Shown in pieces: positions 36,054-45,723 of a stretch of DNA of 64,000 bases. The stretch is from Prevotella sp. (GTDB lineage Bacteria; Bacteroidota; Bacteroidia; Bacteroidales; Dysgonomonadaceae), in assembly GCA_031271965.1 (NCBI GenBank), contig JAISUS010000003.1, forward strand, positions 1 to 64,000, given 5' to 3'. The translations under genes were made by a program, and so were the position numbers. The notes under the pieces were generated by a model. It ran no database searches and was not told the origin of the DNA. It saw only the letters and a program-made list of their open reading frames with translations. The number at the start of each line of letters is the position of its first letter. Within the stretch, counting starts at the first letter, position 1.

Positions 36054-37607
36054 TTAATGAGATTCCTCCGGACCTTTTTTGATTTGATTCAACATGATTT
36101 TTATCTCTGCTATAAGAAGAGCTGTGAATAAAGCAAAGAACAGGGAGAATGAAATCATTACAGACTTAGCCGAGATAGCCGAGACCGCAGCCTGAAGAGG
36201 CAGTATATCTTGAATAGCCCAAGGCTGACGCCCAATTTCGGCTACCATCCATCCTGCCTGACTTGCGATATACGGCAGCGGGATAGTCAAAATACACGCC
36301 CAAAGAATCCACTTTTTGTTTTCAATATCTATTTTACGATAAATAAGGAAGCAAAGGACAGCAAATAATAAAATGAAATAACCACCTAAATAAATCATAA
36401 GGTGAAAACTCCAGTACGTAAGAGGAATATTCGGGATCAATTGCTCCGGTGTATCTAAATATCCATAACCAAAATAGGCATAGTTGGCCATCAATACATC
36501 CTTATGTTGAAGAGCTGTTGTCTCATCACCTGTTTTTTTGGCTTCTCTATAATCTCTCAAGGCTTGCTGCGCAACTTCGCCTTTAGCCTTTTTTTCAGCA
36601 AAAGACAATGCTGTACTTCCATCCGGCTCTTTATATCCGCCGTTTATAATATCTTTAATTCCGGGAACGTAAGCATCCAACTCGCCAAAGCTAAGCCATG
36701 ATAATCCTTTTGGTATGCCAATATTAATGAGATAAGGATCTACATCGTCAGCATAAGACTCCTTCGCCGGATTAGGAATGGCAAAAGCGATAAGATCCAC
36801 TCCTTCTTTACCTTCGTACAAACCTTCCATCACAGCTAGTTTCATAGGTTGTTTTTCTGCTACTTGTTGTGCCGAACCATGACCTGTATATAAAGTTAAT
36901 AAAGAAGCCACCAAACCAAAAACCGCCGCGATCTTCATACTCTGCCTGGCTAATTCCAGATTTCTCTTTTTTAGCATATACCATCCTGATATACCGGCAA
37001 CAAACACTGAGCCTAGTATCCAAGAAGAGATCACGGTATGTAAAAATTTATTAATGGCTACCGGAGATAATGCTACAGCCCAGAAATCGACCATTTCGTT
37101 ACGAGATGTATCAGGGTTGAATTCCATACCTACAGGGTATTGCATCCAGGCATTAGCAACCAATATCCATAATGCAGAGATTGTAGCACCTGTAATAGTC
37201 AGCCACGTAGCTGCCAAATGAGCTTTTTTACTTACACGTTTCCATCCGAAGAACATGATAGAAATAAATGTGGCTTCCATAAAAAAAGCGACAATTGCTT
37301 CGATAGCTAAAGGTGCTCCGAAAATGTCACCAACAAACAAGCTGTAATTAGACCAGTTGGTTCCGAATTGGAATTCGAGAATAAGTCCGGTAGCTATTCC
37401 GATGGCAAAATTAATACCGAAGAGTACCATCCAGAATTTAGCGGTTTTTTTCCACTGTTCGTTACCTGTGCGTACATACATTGTCTCCATGATCGCCATT
37501 ATTACCCCTAACCCCAGAGTTAGAGGAACAAACAACCAGTGATACATTGCAGTCATAGCGAACTGGGCTCTTGACCAGTCTATTAACGATGCATTTAGAA
37601 GTTCCAT
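36054..37607 (-). CDS. cydA: Cytochrome bd ubiquinol oxidase subunit I
   Basis: A 517-residue inner-membrane subunit carrying haems b558, b595 and d. His23 and His190 correspond to the haem ligands His19 and His186 of E. coli, and Glu103 and Glu111 to Glu99 and Glu107. The periplasmic Q-loop and the GRQPW motif near the C-terminus are present. High-affinity bd oxidase allows growth at very low oxygen, common in Bacteroidales described as anaerobic. No small DUF4492 gene was found upstream. Confidence 0.95.
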   Translation of the reverse strand: MELLNASLIDWSRAQFAMTAMYHWLFVPLTLGLGVIMAIMETMYVRTGNEQWKKTAKFWMVLFGINFAIGIATGLILEFQFGTNWSNYSLFVGDIFGAPLAIEAIVAFFMEATFISIMFFGWKRVSKKAHLAATWLTITGATISALWILVANAWMQYPVGMEFNPDTSRNEMVDFWAVALSPVAINKFLHTVISSWILGSVFVAGISGWYMLKKRNLELARQSMKIAAVFGLVASLLTLYTGHGSAQQVAEKQPMKLAVMEGLYEGKEGVDLIAFAIPNPAKESYADDVDPYLINIGIPKGLSWLSFGELDAYVPGIKDIINGGYKEPDGSTALSFAEKKAKGEVAQQALRDYREAKKTGDETTALQHKDVLMANYAYFGYGYLDTPEQLIPNIPLTYWSFHLMIYLGGYFILLFAVLCFLIYRKIDIENKKWILWACILTIPLPYIASQAGWMVAEIGRQPWAIQDILPLQAAVSAISAKSVMISFSLFFALFTALLIAEIKIMLNQIKKGPEESH

Positions 37608-37749
37608 AAATAATAATTTTTATTAATAAATATATGAGGTTTATATTTCTTTGTTAAGAATCGATTCCGTTACTGATCTAATCTCTGAGCATTGCAAAGA
37701 AATTGAATTTGGACGTCTGTTCTTCCGTGATTGTGTGTCGTTTATTTTA

Positions 37750-38856
37750 TTATAAGCTTAATTCTTTGTATTCCAATCCAAAGGTTTGTGCAACGGCTTT
37801 ATATACAACATCACCGTTCACTATATTTAGCCCCTTGCGAAGATCGTTGCGTTCTTTACAAGCATTTTTCCAACCTTTATTGGCTATATTCAAAGCATAA
37901 GGCAGGGTTGCATTTGTTAGAGCCAAAGTAGATGTCATTGGCACTGCACCCGGAATATTTGCCACGCAATAATGAACTACATCATCTATCACAAATACAG
38001 GATCGAGATGTGTTGTTGGTCTTGAAGTTTCAAAACATCCTCCCTGGTCAATAGACACATCCACCAATACTGTTCCCGGTTGCATTTCTTTTAGCAGTTC
38101 TTTAGAAACAACTTCAGGTGCTTTGTCGCCAGCTACAAGTACTGCTCCAACGATAAGGTCGGCATCTTTGCATACTTCTCTGATTGTATGCGTATCTGAA
38201 TATCTTGTGACTGCATTTGCCGGCATAATATCACTCAGATAGCGCAATCTAGGCAGGCTCTTATCAAAAATTGTTACTCTGGCACCCATTCCGGCTGCTA
38301 TTTTGGCTGATTGTGCACCCACAACTCCACCTCCAATAACCACTACGTGTGCAGGTTTAACACCTGGAACTCCTCCCAACAAAACTCCTTTGCCTAGATG
38401 AGGTTTTTCAAGAAAACGTGCACCTTCTTGTATTGCCATACGTCCGGCTACTTCACTCATCGGTACCAATAGAGGTAAGGACCGGTCTGGTAACTCTACA
38501 GTTTCGTAAGCAATACAAATCGCTTTGCTTTTTATCATGGCTTCTGTAAGCTCCAGACTGGATGCAAAGTGGAAGTATGTAAATATTATTTGATTTTCGC
38601 GTATAAGGTTGTATTCTTGCTGTATTGGCTCTTTTACTTTTACAATCATGTCGGCAATAGCATACGTATCTTCTATCGTCGGCAATATTTCCGCTCCGGC
38701 GTTCGTGTAATCCGTATCGGCGAATCCACTGCCTATACCAGCCGTCGTCTGTACATACACATTGTGTCCGTTAGCTACTAATTCGAGTACACCTGCAGGT
38801 GTTACAGCCACCCGATTTTCAAAAGCTTTGAGTTCTTTAGGGATTCCAATTTTCAT
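37750..38856 (-). CDS. ald: Alanine dehydrogenase
   Basis: A cytosolic NAD-dependent enzyme converting alanine to pyruvate and ammonia. The start MKIGIPKELKAFENRVAV at 38856 gives 368 residues, the family length; the frame runs back to 38907 but those 17 residues match no family start and would meet the end of the upstream gene. Visible motifs: the TPAGV N-terminus, KVKEP with the substrate Lys, FTYFHFA with the catalytic His, the NAD-binding GGGVVGAQSAKIAAGMG, and VDVSIDQGG near the catalytic Asp. Confidence 0.93.
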   Translation of the reverse strand: MKIGIPKELKAFENRVAVTPAGVLELVANGHNVYVQTTAGIGSGFADTDYTNAGAEILPTIEDTYAIADMIVKVKEPIQQEYNLIRENQIIFTYFHFASSLELTEAMIKSKAICIAYETVELPDRSLPLLVPMSEVAGRMAIQEGARFLEKPHLGKGVLLGGVPGVKPAHVVVIGGGVVGAQSAKIAAGMGARVTIFDKSLPRLRYLSDIMPANAVTRYSDTHTIREVCKDADLIVGAVLVAGDKAPEVVSKELLKEMQPGTVLVDVSIDQGGCFETSRPTTHLDPVFVIDDVVHYCVANIPGAVPMTSTLALTNATLPYALNIANKGWKNACKERNDLRKGLNIVNGDVVYKAVAQTFGLEYKELSL

Positions 38857-38906
38857 AACATTTCTTTGATTTAGTATATTAAAAATACTTAGGTTATCTA
38901 TGGGCA

Positions 38907-39224
38907 TTAAGCCTCGCCTATAGGTCCGTCGCCCATGGGAGGAAAGAATCCGGGTGAATTATCGGCGCTAATTGGCCCGTTTTGAGATTCGAATCTGTTA
39001 ATGTTGTCGTTCAATGCATATAACAGACGTTTTGCGTGTTCGGGTGTCAATATTATCCGAGACTGGACTTTTGCTTTTGGCAGTCCAGGTAAAATACGGA
39101 CGAAATCGATGACGAATTCTGATGACGAATGTGCTATGATAGCCAGATTAGAATATATTCCTTGAGCAACATCTTCGGGTAATTCTATTTGTATTTGATT
39201 GTTCGGTTCGTTGTTGTTTTCCAT
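38907..39224 (-). CDS. DUF3467 family protein
   Basis: A 105-residue acidic, soluble protein of the DUF3467 family, common in Bacteroidota and of unknown function. Segment SNLAIIAHSSSEFVIDFVRILPG, here split for length as SNLAIIAHSSSEF and FVRILPGLPKAKVQSR, is typical, followed by ILTPEHAKRLLYALNDN. It is upstream of alanine dehydrogenase on the same strand with a 50-base gap. Confidence 0.85.
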   Translation of the reverse strand: MENNNEPNNQIQIELPEDVAQGIYSNLAIIAHSSSEFVIDFVRILPGLPKAKVQSRIILTPEHAKRLLYALNDNINRFESQNGPISADNSPGFFPPMGDGPIGEA

Positions 39225-39343
39225 ACCTGTTTCCTTATTTTCTAATTTCCATAGCCTTTATACACAAAGGAAAATAAATATCGTTAGATAACAAAATATA
39301 ATTTCTATATTTAATAACACAAATCTATATTTTTTTATAATTA

Positions 39344-39775
39344 TTACGATATTTTTAAATTCTTGTCAATCTTTTCTACTAAAGCATTTTCAGTGATCAT
39401 AGCTTGTTGTTTTTTCTTCTTTTTGCGTAAGACTATGATTTGAGCAATGGTACCAATTACTCCCAAACTGATCATCACATATTGCATTGTTATATTATTC
39501 TTAAACACGATAAATGTAGTGAGGCATATCATACACCACATGATGGCAATAGATATAGCAATTCCTTTGAGGCTAAATCCATCATTTACACGGTGGATAT
39601 ATTTACCTGTAAGTTTGTTGTCTAACAGTTTTTGATGCAGCCGTGGCGAACCTTTGGCAAATAAGACACCTGTAAGTAAAATAAACGGAGTTGTTGGTAG
39701 ACCTGGGGTAACTATGCCTATCAATCCTAAGGCTAAGGAGATAAGCCCCACGGTTATGTACAAATATCTAATCAT
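39344..39775 (-). CDS. YbaN family inner-membrane protein (DUF454)
   Basis: A 143-residue membrane protein with a DUF454 signature: GLIGIVTPGLPTTPFILL, then FAKGSPRLHQKLLDNKLTG, and two further hydrophobic helices near 70-88 and 92-115, ending in a lysine-rich tail. Function in any organism is not established. It is separated from both neighbours by about 80-120 bases and seems monocistronic. Confidence 0.88.
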   Translation of the reverse strand: MIRYLYITVGLISLALGLIGIVTPGLPTTPFILLTGVLFAKGSPRLHQKLLDNKLTGKYIHRVNDGFSLKGIAISIAIMWCMICLTTFIVFKNNITMQYVMISLGVIGTIAQIIVLRKKKKKQQAMITENALVEKIDKNLKIS

Positions 39776-39855
39776 TTTCCATTATTGTGTTATAACAAAG
39801 AAAGAAAAAAAATACGAACCAGCGTACAAATATTAGAAGAATCTTCTCTTACAAT

Positions 39856-40929
39856 CTAGAACGCTTTGTCTTTTTTACTCAGTAGATAGTAATCCAGTAT
39901 TGTCATTGCTGCCATTGCTTCTACGATTGGAACTGCGCGAGGGAGTACACAGGCATCGTGTCGTCCACGGGCTTTTAGGTCTATTTGTTCACCATGGCCG
40001 GTGATTGTATCTTGATGCATTAGGATTGTCGCAACAGGCTTAAATGCCACACGAAAATAAATATCTTGACCATTAGAGATACCACCCTGTATTCCTCCTG
40101 AGTGATTTGTCCGGGTTTTAATAGTTCCGTTGTCATTATAGAATACATCGTTCACCTCGGAACCTCTATGGTTAACATCAAATCCATCTCCGTACTCAAA
40201 ACCTTTTACTGCGTTTATACTTAACATCGCACTGCCTAAGGCTGCATGTAGTTTACCAAAAACGGGTTCTCCCAGCCCTACAGGAGTATTTTTGATCACA
40301 CATGAGATAACTCCACCTATGGTATCTCCTTTAGATTTAACCTCTTCAATGAGATTAATCATTTTAGCAGATTTTTCGAGATCAGGGCAGCGTACAGGTG
40401 TAGATTCGATCAATGATGAATCGTATTCTGTATAGGGCTTTTCTAACTTGATATGTCCGACTTGCGAGGTATATGCTGTGATTTCTATATTTAATTGTTT
40501 CAGGGCTAGTTTGGCTATTGCTCCGCCAACACATCTGGCTATTGTTTCACGGGCAGATGACCGGCCACCTCCTCTATGATCTCGTATGCTGTATTTTTGG
40601 GTATACGTATAGTCGGCATGAGATGGGCGATATACATTTTTTAGATTGTCGTAATCCGAAGAGTGTTGATTGTTGTTACGGATGATAAATCCGATAGGGG
40701 TACCTGTGGTCTGTCCTTCATATATCCCCGACAAGAATTCTACTTCGTCAGCTTCTTTACGTGGAGTGGTTATTTTGGATTGTCCTGGTTTTCTCCTGTT
40801 TAGTTCACTTTGTATAAAGCCTATATCTATTGTTATTCCGGCAGGACAACCATCTATGATACCGCCGATAGCAACTCCGTGGGATTCTCCGTATGAAGTT
40901 AGCCTGAAAATATTTCCAAATGTATTCAT
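39856..40929 (-). CDS. aroC: Chorismate synthase
   Basis: A 357-residue cytosolic enzyme making chorismate from EPSP with reduced FMN, the last common step to aromatic amino acids. N-terminal motif SYGESHG, central [13 protein letters not shown], and the C-terminal region [18 protein letters not shown] are all present. Length is standard. Confidence 0.96.
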   Translation of the reverse strand: MNTFGNIFRLTSYGESHGVAIGGIIDGCPAGITIDIGFIQSELNRRKPGQSKITTPRKEADEVEFLSGIYEGQTTGTPIGFIIRNNNQHSSDYDNLKNVYRPSHADYTYTQKYSIRDHRGGGRSSARETIARCVGGAIAKLALKQLNIEITAYTSQVGHIKLEKPYTEYDSSLIESTPVRCPDLEKSAKMINLIEEVKSKGDTIGGVISCVIKNTPVGLGEPVFGKLHAALGSAMLSINAVKGFEYGDGFDVNHRGSEVNDVFYNDNGTIKTRTNHSGGIQGGISNGQDIYFRVAFKPVATILMHQDTITGHGEQIDLKARGRHDACVLPRAVPIVEAMAAMTILDYYLLSKKDKAF

Positions 40930-41059
40930 CTGTTATTTTTGATCTTTATGAAGTACAAAATTATACGAAAATATTCAATAATTGGCTTAAATTCTTCATT
41001 TTCGGACTAATGTTAAACTTATTAATGAAATTTAAAATTTAATTTAAAGATTATATTAT

Positions 41060-41067
41060 TAAATTTG
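41060..41067 (+). promoter_or_regulatory. -7 box of the DUF3078 gene
   Basis: TAAATTTG, 35 bases before the ATG at 41103. No clear -33 element at the usual spacing. Confidence 0.5.
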
Positions 41068-41102
41068 TGGCTTAGCATAAATAAAGATTTTCTTATAAAG
41101 AG

Positions 41103-42596
41103 ATGAGTGTAATGAGTGTAGATAAGTTCTGTTTCGGTCTTATTGTATTTTTAGTTGCATTTGGTTCTACGAATGCCCAGAATAGAGGTAATACGAATCT
41201 GAAAAAAGATAGTTTGTTAAATAATATAACAAACTTAAATAAACGGCTTAAAGACGCATCTTCCAAGAATATTACAACAGGTTTTTCAGCACCGCTGAAG
41301 ATAGATACAGCTTATGCTAATCAATTGAATGATGCTAGTTTTTTGCCTCAGAGAGATAAGCAAGGATTGCTCATTCCAGAGAATAATTGGACGCCATTTT
41401 CCGAAAATACGACTTTTAGGGATACTGTAATTCTAGATCCGGTATTTCTCCCTGTAATATTTGACGGAAAAATATTACCTGAGAATTTGGATTTTTTACC
41501 TGAAAAATCAGATTCAACGGAAGAGTTTCATTTAATACCTAAAGAAAGTACATTCGCTCCGGAACTGGATCGAGTGCAACATATTCGAGAAATGAGGAAA
41601 TATTATTTTATGAATAATCCTCAGCGGATACGAATAAGTACCTCCAATTTTGTAGATTCTGAAAAATTAAAGGAGGCATCTGTAGTAGAAAAAAAGAATG
41701 TGTTTAAAGAATTGCTTACTACAGATGATGCTATTTCCATTTCTAAGCCCGAAGTAGAAAAAATACAGATAAAGCCCGTGTACTGGTTGAAGAATGGGGA
41801 ACATTCTTTGCAGATTAATCAAAATAGCTTTTCTCATAATTGGTCTGCCGGAGGTAATAACAATTTTAGTGTGTTGAATTATCATAAGATCATATTAAAC
41901 TATAAAAAGAATAAAATAACATTCAATAATACTATTGAATGGCGGTTAAATATGCAGCAGAACTCAGCAGATACTCTTCGTAAAATAAATATAACAGATG
42001 ATTATCTCCGTACTTATAGCGTATTGGGGGTATCTGCTTTTATAAAGAAATGGTCTTATACGGCAACGTTAGAGGTGAAGACTCCTTTGTTTAATGGGTT
42101 TCCTATAAACAGTAAAAGTAAAGTCAGAGCAATGTTTTCTCCTCTACAGTTGAATACGGGTATCGGTATGGGGTATACTTTAGAAAAAACATCTAAGAAA
42201 GATAAATATAAGAAAACTAAATTGACTTTTGATTTATCTCCATTTTCTCTGAATTATACTATAGTCGGAGACAAAAGTGTAGATGTGACAAAATTTGGTG
42301 TAGAGAAAGGAAAGAAAAGCAGATTGGATTTTGGTTCTACGGTAAATGCGAATCTTTCAATTAACTTTAATCGATTTAGTGGATTTACGTCTAGGTTGAA
42401 ATATTTTACTAATTATGAAAAAGTATTGATGGAAAGTGAGAATAAGTTCACGATGTCATTCAATAGGTTTTTATCTTCTTCAGTTTATTATTATTTAAAG
42501 TTCGATGATGGTGTTGGCGCTGCTAATCGAAGTAAAGGGTGGGGGTATTTCCAATATAGCGAGGTTATTGGATTTGGTCTTAGTTATTCGTGGTAG
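41103..42596 (+). CDS. DUF3078 outer-membrane protein
   Basis: A 497-residue secreted protein with a signal peptide (cut near residue 25 after TNA). The first ~230 residues are low-complexity and hydrophilic. From about 235 a DUF3078-type barrel begins (WLKNGEHSLQINQNSFSHNW, then SAGGNNNFS), with many alternating aromatic strands, ending IGFGLSYSW. The family is found across Bacteroidota with unknown function. Single-gene unit. Confidence 0.8.
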   Translation: MSVMSVDKFCFGLIVFLVAFGSTNAQNRGNTNLKKDSLLNNITNLNKRLKDASSKNITTGFSAPLKIDTAYANQLNDASFLPQRDKQGLLIPENNWTPFSENTTFRDTVILDPVFLPVIFDGKILPENLDFLPEKSDSTEEFHLIPKESTFAPELDRVQHIREMRKYYFMNNPQRIRISTSNFVDSEKLKEASVVEKKNVFKELLTTDDAISISKPEVEKIQIKPVYWLKNGEHSLQINQNSFSHNWSAGGNNNFSVLNYHKIILNYKKNKITFNNTIEWRLNMQQNSADTLRKINITDDYLRTYSVLGVSAFIKKWSYTATLEVKTPLFNGFPINSKSKVRAMFSPLQLNTGIGMGYTLEKTSKKDKYKKTKLTFDLSPFSLNYTIVGDKSVDVTKFGVEKGKKSRLDFGSTVNANLSINFNRFSGFTSRLKYFTNYEKVLMESENKFTMSFNRFLSSSVYYYLKFDDGVGAANRSKGWGYFQYSEVIGFGLSYSW

Positions 42597-42668
42597 TTGG
42601 CTAACTGCCTATTTAGCAGTAGATAGGGGTTTGGAGTGAAAAATATTTATATAATTAGTTCATTTTTA

Positions 42669-42700
42669 TTTGGAGCGTTAGGGTAAATTGCATACTTTTG
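42669..42700 (+). promoter_or_regulatory. Promoter of the tRNA gene
   Basis: TTTG at 42669-42672, exactly 20 bases, then TACTTTTG at 42693-42700, ending 12 bases before the mature tRNA. Confidence 0.75.
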
Positions 42701-42712
42701 CACTCACAATAT

Positions 42713-42784
42713 CGCGGGGTGGAGCAGTGGTAGCTCGCCAGGCTCATAACCTGGAGGTCATCGGTTCGAATCCGGTCTCCGCAA
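42713..42784 (+). tRNA. tRNA-Met (CAT), initiator-like
   Basis: Folds as a cloverleaf: acceptor CGCGGGG, D-arm GAGC/GCTC, anticodon loop CTCATAA, T-arm with TTCGAAT, acceptor 3' strand CTCCGCA. Base 1 C faces A72, the unpaired end that marks bacterial initiator tRNA. The anticodon stem is CCAGG/CCTGG, so the usual three G-C pairs next to the loop are reduced to two plus an A-U. The CCA end is not encoded (ACT follows). It has its own promoter and terminator. Confidence 0.9.
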
Positions 42785-42792
42785 CTAAAAGA

Positions 42793-42831
42793 GACGGAAA
42801 CTGTTTTTAATAAACGGTTTCCGTTCTTTTT
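42793..42831 (+). terminator. Terminator of the tRNA gene
   Basis: ACGGAAACTGTTT pairs with AAACGGTTTCCGT with one mismatch, followed by CTTTTT, starting about nine bases after the tRNA. Confidence 0.8.
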
Positions 42832-42927
42832 ATAGTGCTTGCCCGGTCGGTTTGCGACAGTGGTCAATAAGCAATTCTTTGACTTTAATATTATAAATAC
42901 AACCGAAGAGGACTGGATTGAATGATT

Positions 42928-43347
42928 TTACAGAATGACTACAAGCCTTTTGTCGTTTAGTTTATATATTTGATGCGAAGGGAAAAGTGAGCCTTCCTTA
43001 ATTTGTGAGAAATCAGATATATTTCGGGGAATAAATGAATAATTTATTAATTGCTTATTTTTAAAGAAAAGCAAAGAGCAATATCCATCGAACAAAGTTT
43101 GAAACTCTATCTTTTTTAATACAGATTTGGGGATATTGTATTTGTTGGAATCTATCATTGCATAAGGTTTTACTATAAATAAGCTATCCCAATCGTTAGT
43201 ATTTATGGTATCTATTCTAAATTCAGTTCCCATATTTAACCCGGATAAATTTAAATTAACCTCTTTTATTTCATTGTTACATGAAATAAAAGGAAGTATA
43301 ATTATGATTCCACTTATTATTATTTTGAACAGATTGTAGTTTCTCAT
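42928..43347 (-). CDS. Putative lipoprotein of unknown function
   Basis: A 139-residue predicted lipoprotein (lipobox FISC, Cys23). The mature part is small and beta-rich, with LSGLNMGTEFRIDT near the start. No family recognised. It follows the gluzincin gene on the same strand by 54 bases. The pair is AT-rich and lies just after a tRNA gene. Confidence 0.7.
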   Translation of the reverse strand: MRNYNLFKIIISGIIIILPFISCNNEIKEVNLNLSGLNMGTEFRIDTINTNDWDSLFIVKPYAMIDSNKYNIPKSVLKKIEFQTLFDGYCSLLFFKNKQLINYSFIPRNISDFSQIKEGSLFPSHQIYKLNDKRLVVIL

Positions 43348-43401
43348 TATTTTTGCTTAAGTTTTTATAAATAACTTTATTAATATTTATAATCTGATTT
43401 T

Positions 43402-44229
43402 TTAATAACATGTTTTTTCAAATTCACTCCAATCAAGCTCTATTGGTTCTGCATATTTTTGCGTCAATTCAATTCTGATTCTTTCCAGGACTTCTTTAAA
43501 AGTTGAATTATAGACTTTCTCAAAATTATTCATTCCATTTACCCATATTTCTTTCAGTTTTTCTATTCCATAATTATTTATAAGGAATTCTACGATATAG
43601 CCAGATTGATTGTAGCTTATTTTCTTGTGTAAATTATCGAAATTATTGATAAGAGAATCAGCATCGATAATCTTCTTATTTTGTATGAAGTAAATATATT
43701 TTTCTTCAAAAGAATAGTTGTCACATTCAGCCTCAGGATCAGCAAATGTTGCAAGACCTTCCTCTAGCCACGATAGACCACGACCAATTGGGACTCCCCA
43801 AAAACTTGTTGATATTATATGCATTAACTCATGTTTGAGAGGATTCTTTTTCCCACCGATACAAATAATAGTCTTCTGCTTGATGTATTCGTCTGTAGCA
43901 GTATATGCTATTCCTGATATTGGCCCACCTACAAATGATGTCATATCATCTCTGTTGCGAACAATAATAATATCAATAGAATCTTGAAGTTCAGACTCTT
44001 TTATTAATCTTAGATTATCTTTAATATAATCATGTATTTTTCCTATAATCGAATACCTTTCGGTTATATCCACATCCGAATAGAATGTAAATTTTGTATT
44101 TCCTTCTTGTTTATATTCCATTTTGCCACCCACATCTCGGATAAAATCTGCTCGTAAATGCCAATTGCCGCTTTGAGAAAATGCATAGTTACTGAAGATA
44201 ATTACCAACAATATAAGTGTTTTTTTCAT
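43402..44229 (-). CDS. Secreted gluzincin metallopeptidase (peptidase MA-like)
   Basis: A 275-residue exported zinc peptidase with a signal peptide (1-18, ending AFSQ). The zinc motif is LKHELMHII, His133-Glu134-His137, and the third ligand is Glu157 in WLEEGLATF. The overall form, with a DxxxSFVGG-like N-terminal beta region and a C-terminal helical lobe, matches peptidase MA family. Substrate unknown. Followed by an unknown lipoprotein; possibly an exported pair. Confidence 0.85.
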   Translation of the reverse strand: MKKTLILLVIIFSNYAFSQSGNWHLRADFIRDVGGKMEYKQEGNTKFTFYSDVDITERYSIIGKIHDYIKDNLRLIKESELQDSIDIIIVRNRDDMTSFVGGPISGIAYTATDEYIKQKTIICIGGKKNPLKHELMHIISTSFWGVPIGRGLSWLEEGLATFADPEAECDNYSFEEKYIYFIQNKKIIDADSLINNFDNLHKKISYNQSGYIVEFLINNYGIEKLKEIWVNGMNNFEKVYNSTFKEVLERIRIELTQKYAEPIELDWSEFEKTCY

Positions 44230-44325
44230 AGAGTAATAGATTTTAATTGATATAAAAATAATTATCTTTTTTCAATACTCAAGAAAATAAATAAGCAGTT
44301 ATTTTTCTTAAACATTTCTAAAATG

Positions 44326-44357
44326 AAAAATCCCTCCTGATCAGTTTTCAGGAGGGA
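44326..44357 (-). terminator. Terminator of the permease operon
   Basis: TCCCTCCTGA pairs perfectly with TCAGGAGGGA around a 7-base loop, with a T-tract on the minus strand. Confidence 0.8.
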
Positions 44358-44386
44358 CTCTTATATTTTGAGTTTGGTTTATTTAC

Positions 44387-45712
44387 CTAATGTGTCATAA
44401 CATGGGATGCATCTAAAACTATTTTCAATAAGAATAATACAGCGATGACATATACTGTAACAGATACATCTTTGTGCTTTCCTGAGCATACTTTAATTAA
44501 TGCAAAACTTAGCATACCGAATACTATACCTTCTGCAATGCTATATGTGAATGGCATAAATACAATGGTAAGAAAAGCCGGAAGCCCTTCGCTCATATCG
44601 CTAAAGTTAACTTTGGCTACAGAAGATATCATAAACAAACCAACAATAACCAGAGCCGGTGATGTTGCAGCAGCAGGAACCATCAAAAATAGTGGTGCGA
44701 AGAATAAAGCCAAAACGAACATTAAGGCGGTACTTACAGATGTAAGTCCGGTACGCCCTCCTGAAGCAACCCCCGAAGCGCTTTCAACATATGCCGTAAC
44801 TGTACTTGTTCCCAGAACAGAGCCTACTGTTGTGCCTAAAGCATCAGAGAATAGGGCTTTCTTCATTTGAGGGAAATTGCCGTCTTCGTCTGCCAATCCA
44901 GCTTTAGATACCACACCTATTAATGTACCTACTGTATCGAATAGGTTTACAAACAGAAGGGTGAAAACAACAACCAGCATGTCGAATGAGAATATCTGAT
45001 CCCAATTGAATTGAGCAAAAATAGGCGCGATAGATGGAGGAACTCCTATAACACTAGTATCAGGCAAAGTCACATCTCCCAGTATAACACCAAAGATAGT
45101 TGCAACAACTATCCCGATTAATATAGAACCATTTATGTTTCTTACAAACAGCACGGCTGTAACAATCAATCCAAGTAAGGCTATCCATACACTATGTTGG
45201 GAAAAGTCTCCTAAAGCAACTAATGTGTTTGGGTTAGAAATTACTATGTTCGCATTTTTAAGTCCTATTAGAGTTATAAAAAGCCCTATACCTACAGGTA
45301 TGGCCTCTTTCAATACTTTAGGTATACTTTTTACAATAAGCTCACGAACGTTGAAGAATGTAAGAACTATAAAGATAATACCTTCAATGAATACGGCTGT
45401 CAGTGCAAATTGCCATGGGTATCCCATAACGCCGCATATGGTAAATGCAAAGAATGCATTTAAACCCATTCCCGGAGCCTGGGCTATTGGGAGTCTGGCA
45501 TAAAGAGCCATCATTAATGTGGCAAAAATAGTAGACAAAGCAGTCGCTGTGAAGAGGGCATCTTTGTCCATGCCCGTAGTCGATAATATGTTAGGGTTAA
45601 CTATTAATATATACGACATGGTAAGAAAAGTAATAAGGCCGGCAAGCAGTTCCTTGCGGACAGTAGTCTTATTCTCTTTTAGTTGAAAGAATTTTTCAAG
45701 GAAGTTTTTCAT
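44387..45712 (-). CDS. NCS2 family purine/nucleobase permease (AzgA type)
   Basis: A 441-residue inner-membrane proton symporter for hypoxanthine, guanine or related purines. Features typical of the AzgA/PbuG branch: LAGLITFLTMSYILIVNPNI at the N-terminus, AQAPGMGLNAFFAF, and LFVNLFDTVGTLIGVV. About 12-14 hydrophobic helices. It starts 11 bases after an outer-membrane barrel gene with which it shares a promoter, suggesting one uptake route through both membranes. Confidence 0.92.
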   Translation of the reverse strand: MKNFLEKFFQLKENKTTVRKELLAGLITFLTMSYILIVNPNILSTTGMDKDALFTATALSTIFATLMMALYARLPIAQAPGMGLNAFFAFTICGVMGYPWQFALTAVFIEGIIFIVLTFFNVRELIVKSIPKVLKEAIPVGIGLFITLIGLKNANIVISNPNTLVALGDFSQHSVWIALLGLIVTAVLFVRNINGSILIGIVVATIFGVILGDVTLPDTSVIGVPPSIAPIFAQFNWDQIFSFDMLVVVFTLLFVNLFDTVGTLIGVVSKAGLADEDGNFPQMKKALFSDALGTTVGSVLGTSTVTAYVESASGVASGGRTGLTSVSTALMFVLALFFAPLFLMVPAAATSPALVIVGLFMISSVAKVNFSDMSEGLPAFLTIVFMPFTYSIAEGIVFGMLSFALIKVCSGKHKDVSVTVYVIAVLFLLKIVLDASHVMTH

Positions 45713-45723
45713 TGTTTTTTATC

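Noticed and set aside
42655-42867. Minus-strand frame of 70 codons with SCGDRIRTDDLQ
   Set aside because: It covers the tRNA and its terminator; this peptide is a known kind of false frame over tRNA genes.
42713-42872. tRNA 3' end as an integration site
   Set aside because: No direct repeat of the tRNA 3' end, no integrase, and the neighbouring islet is only two genes.
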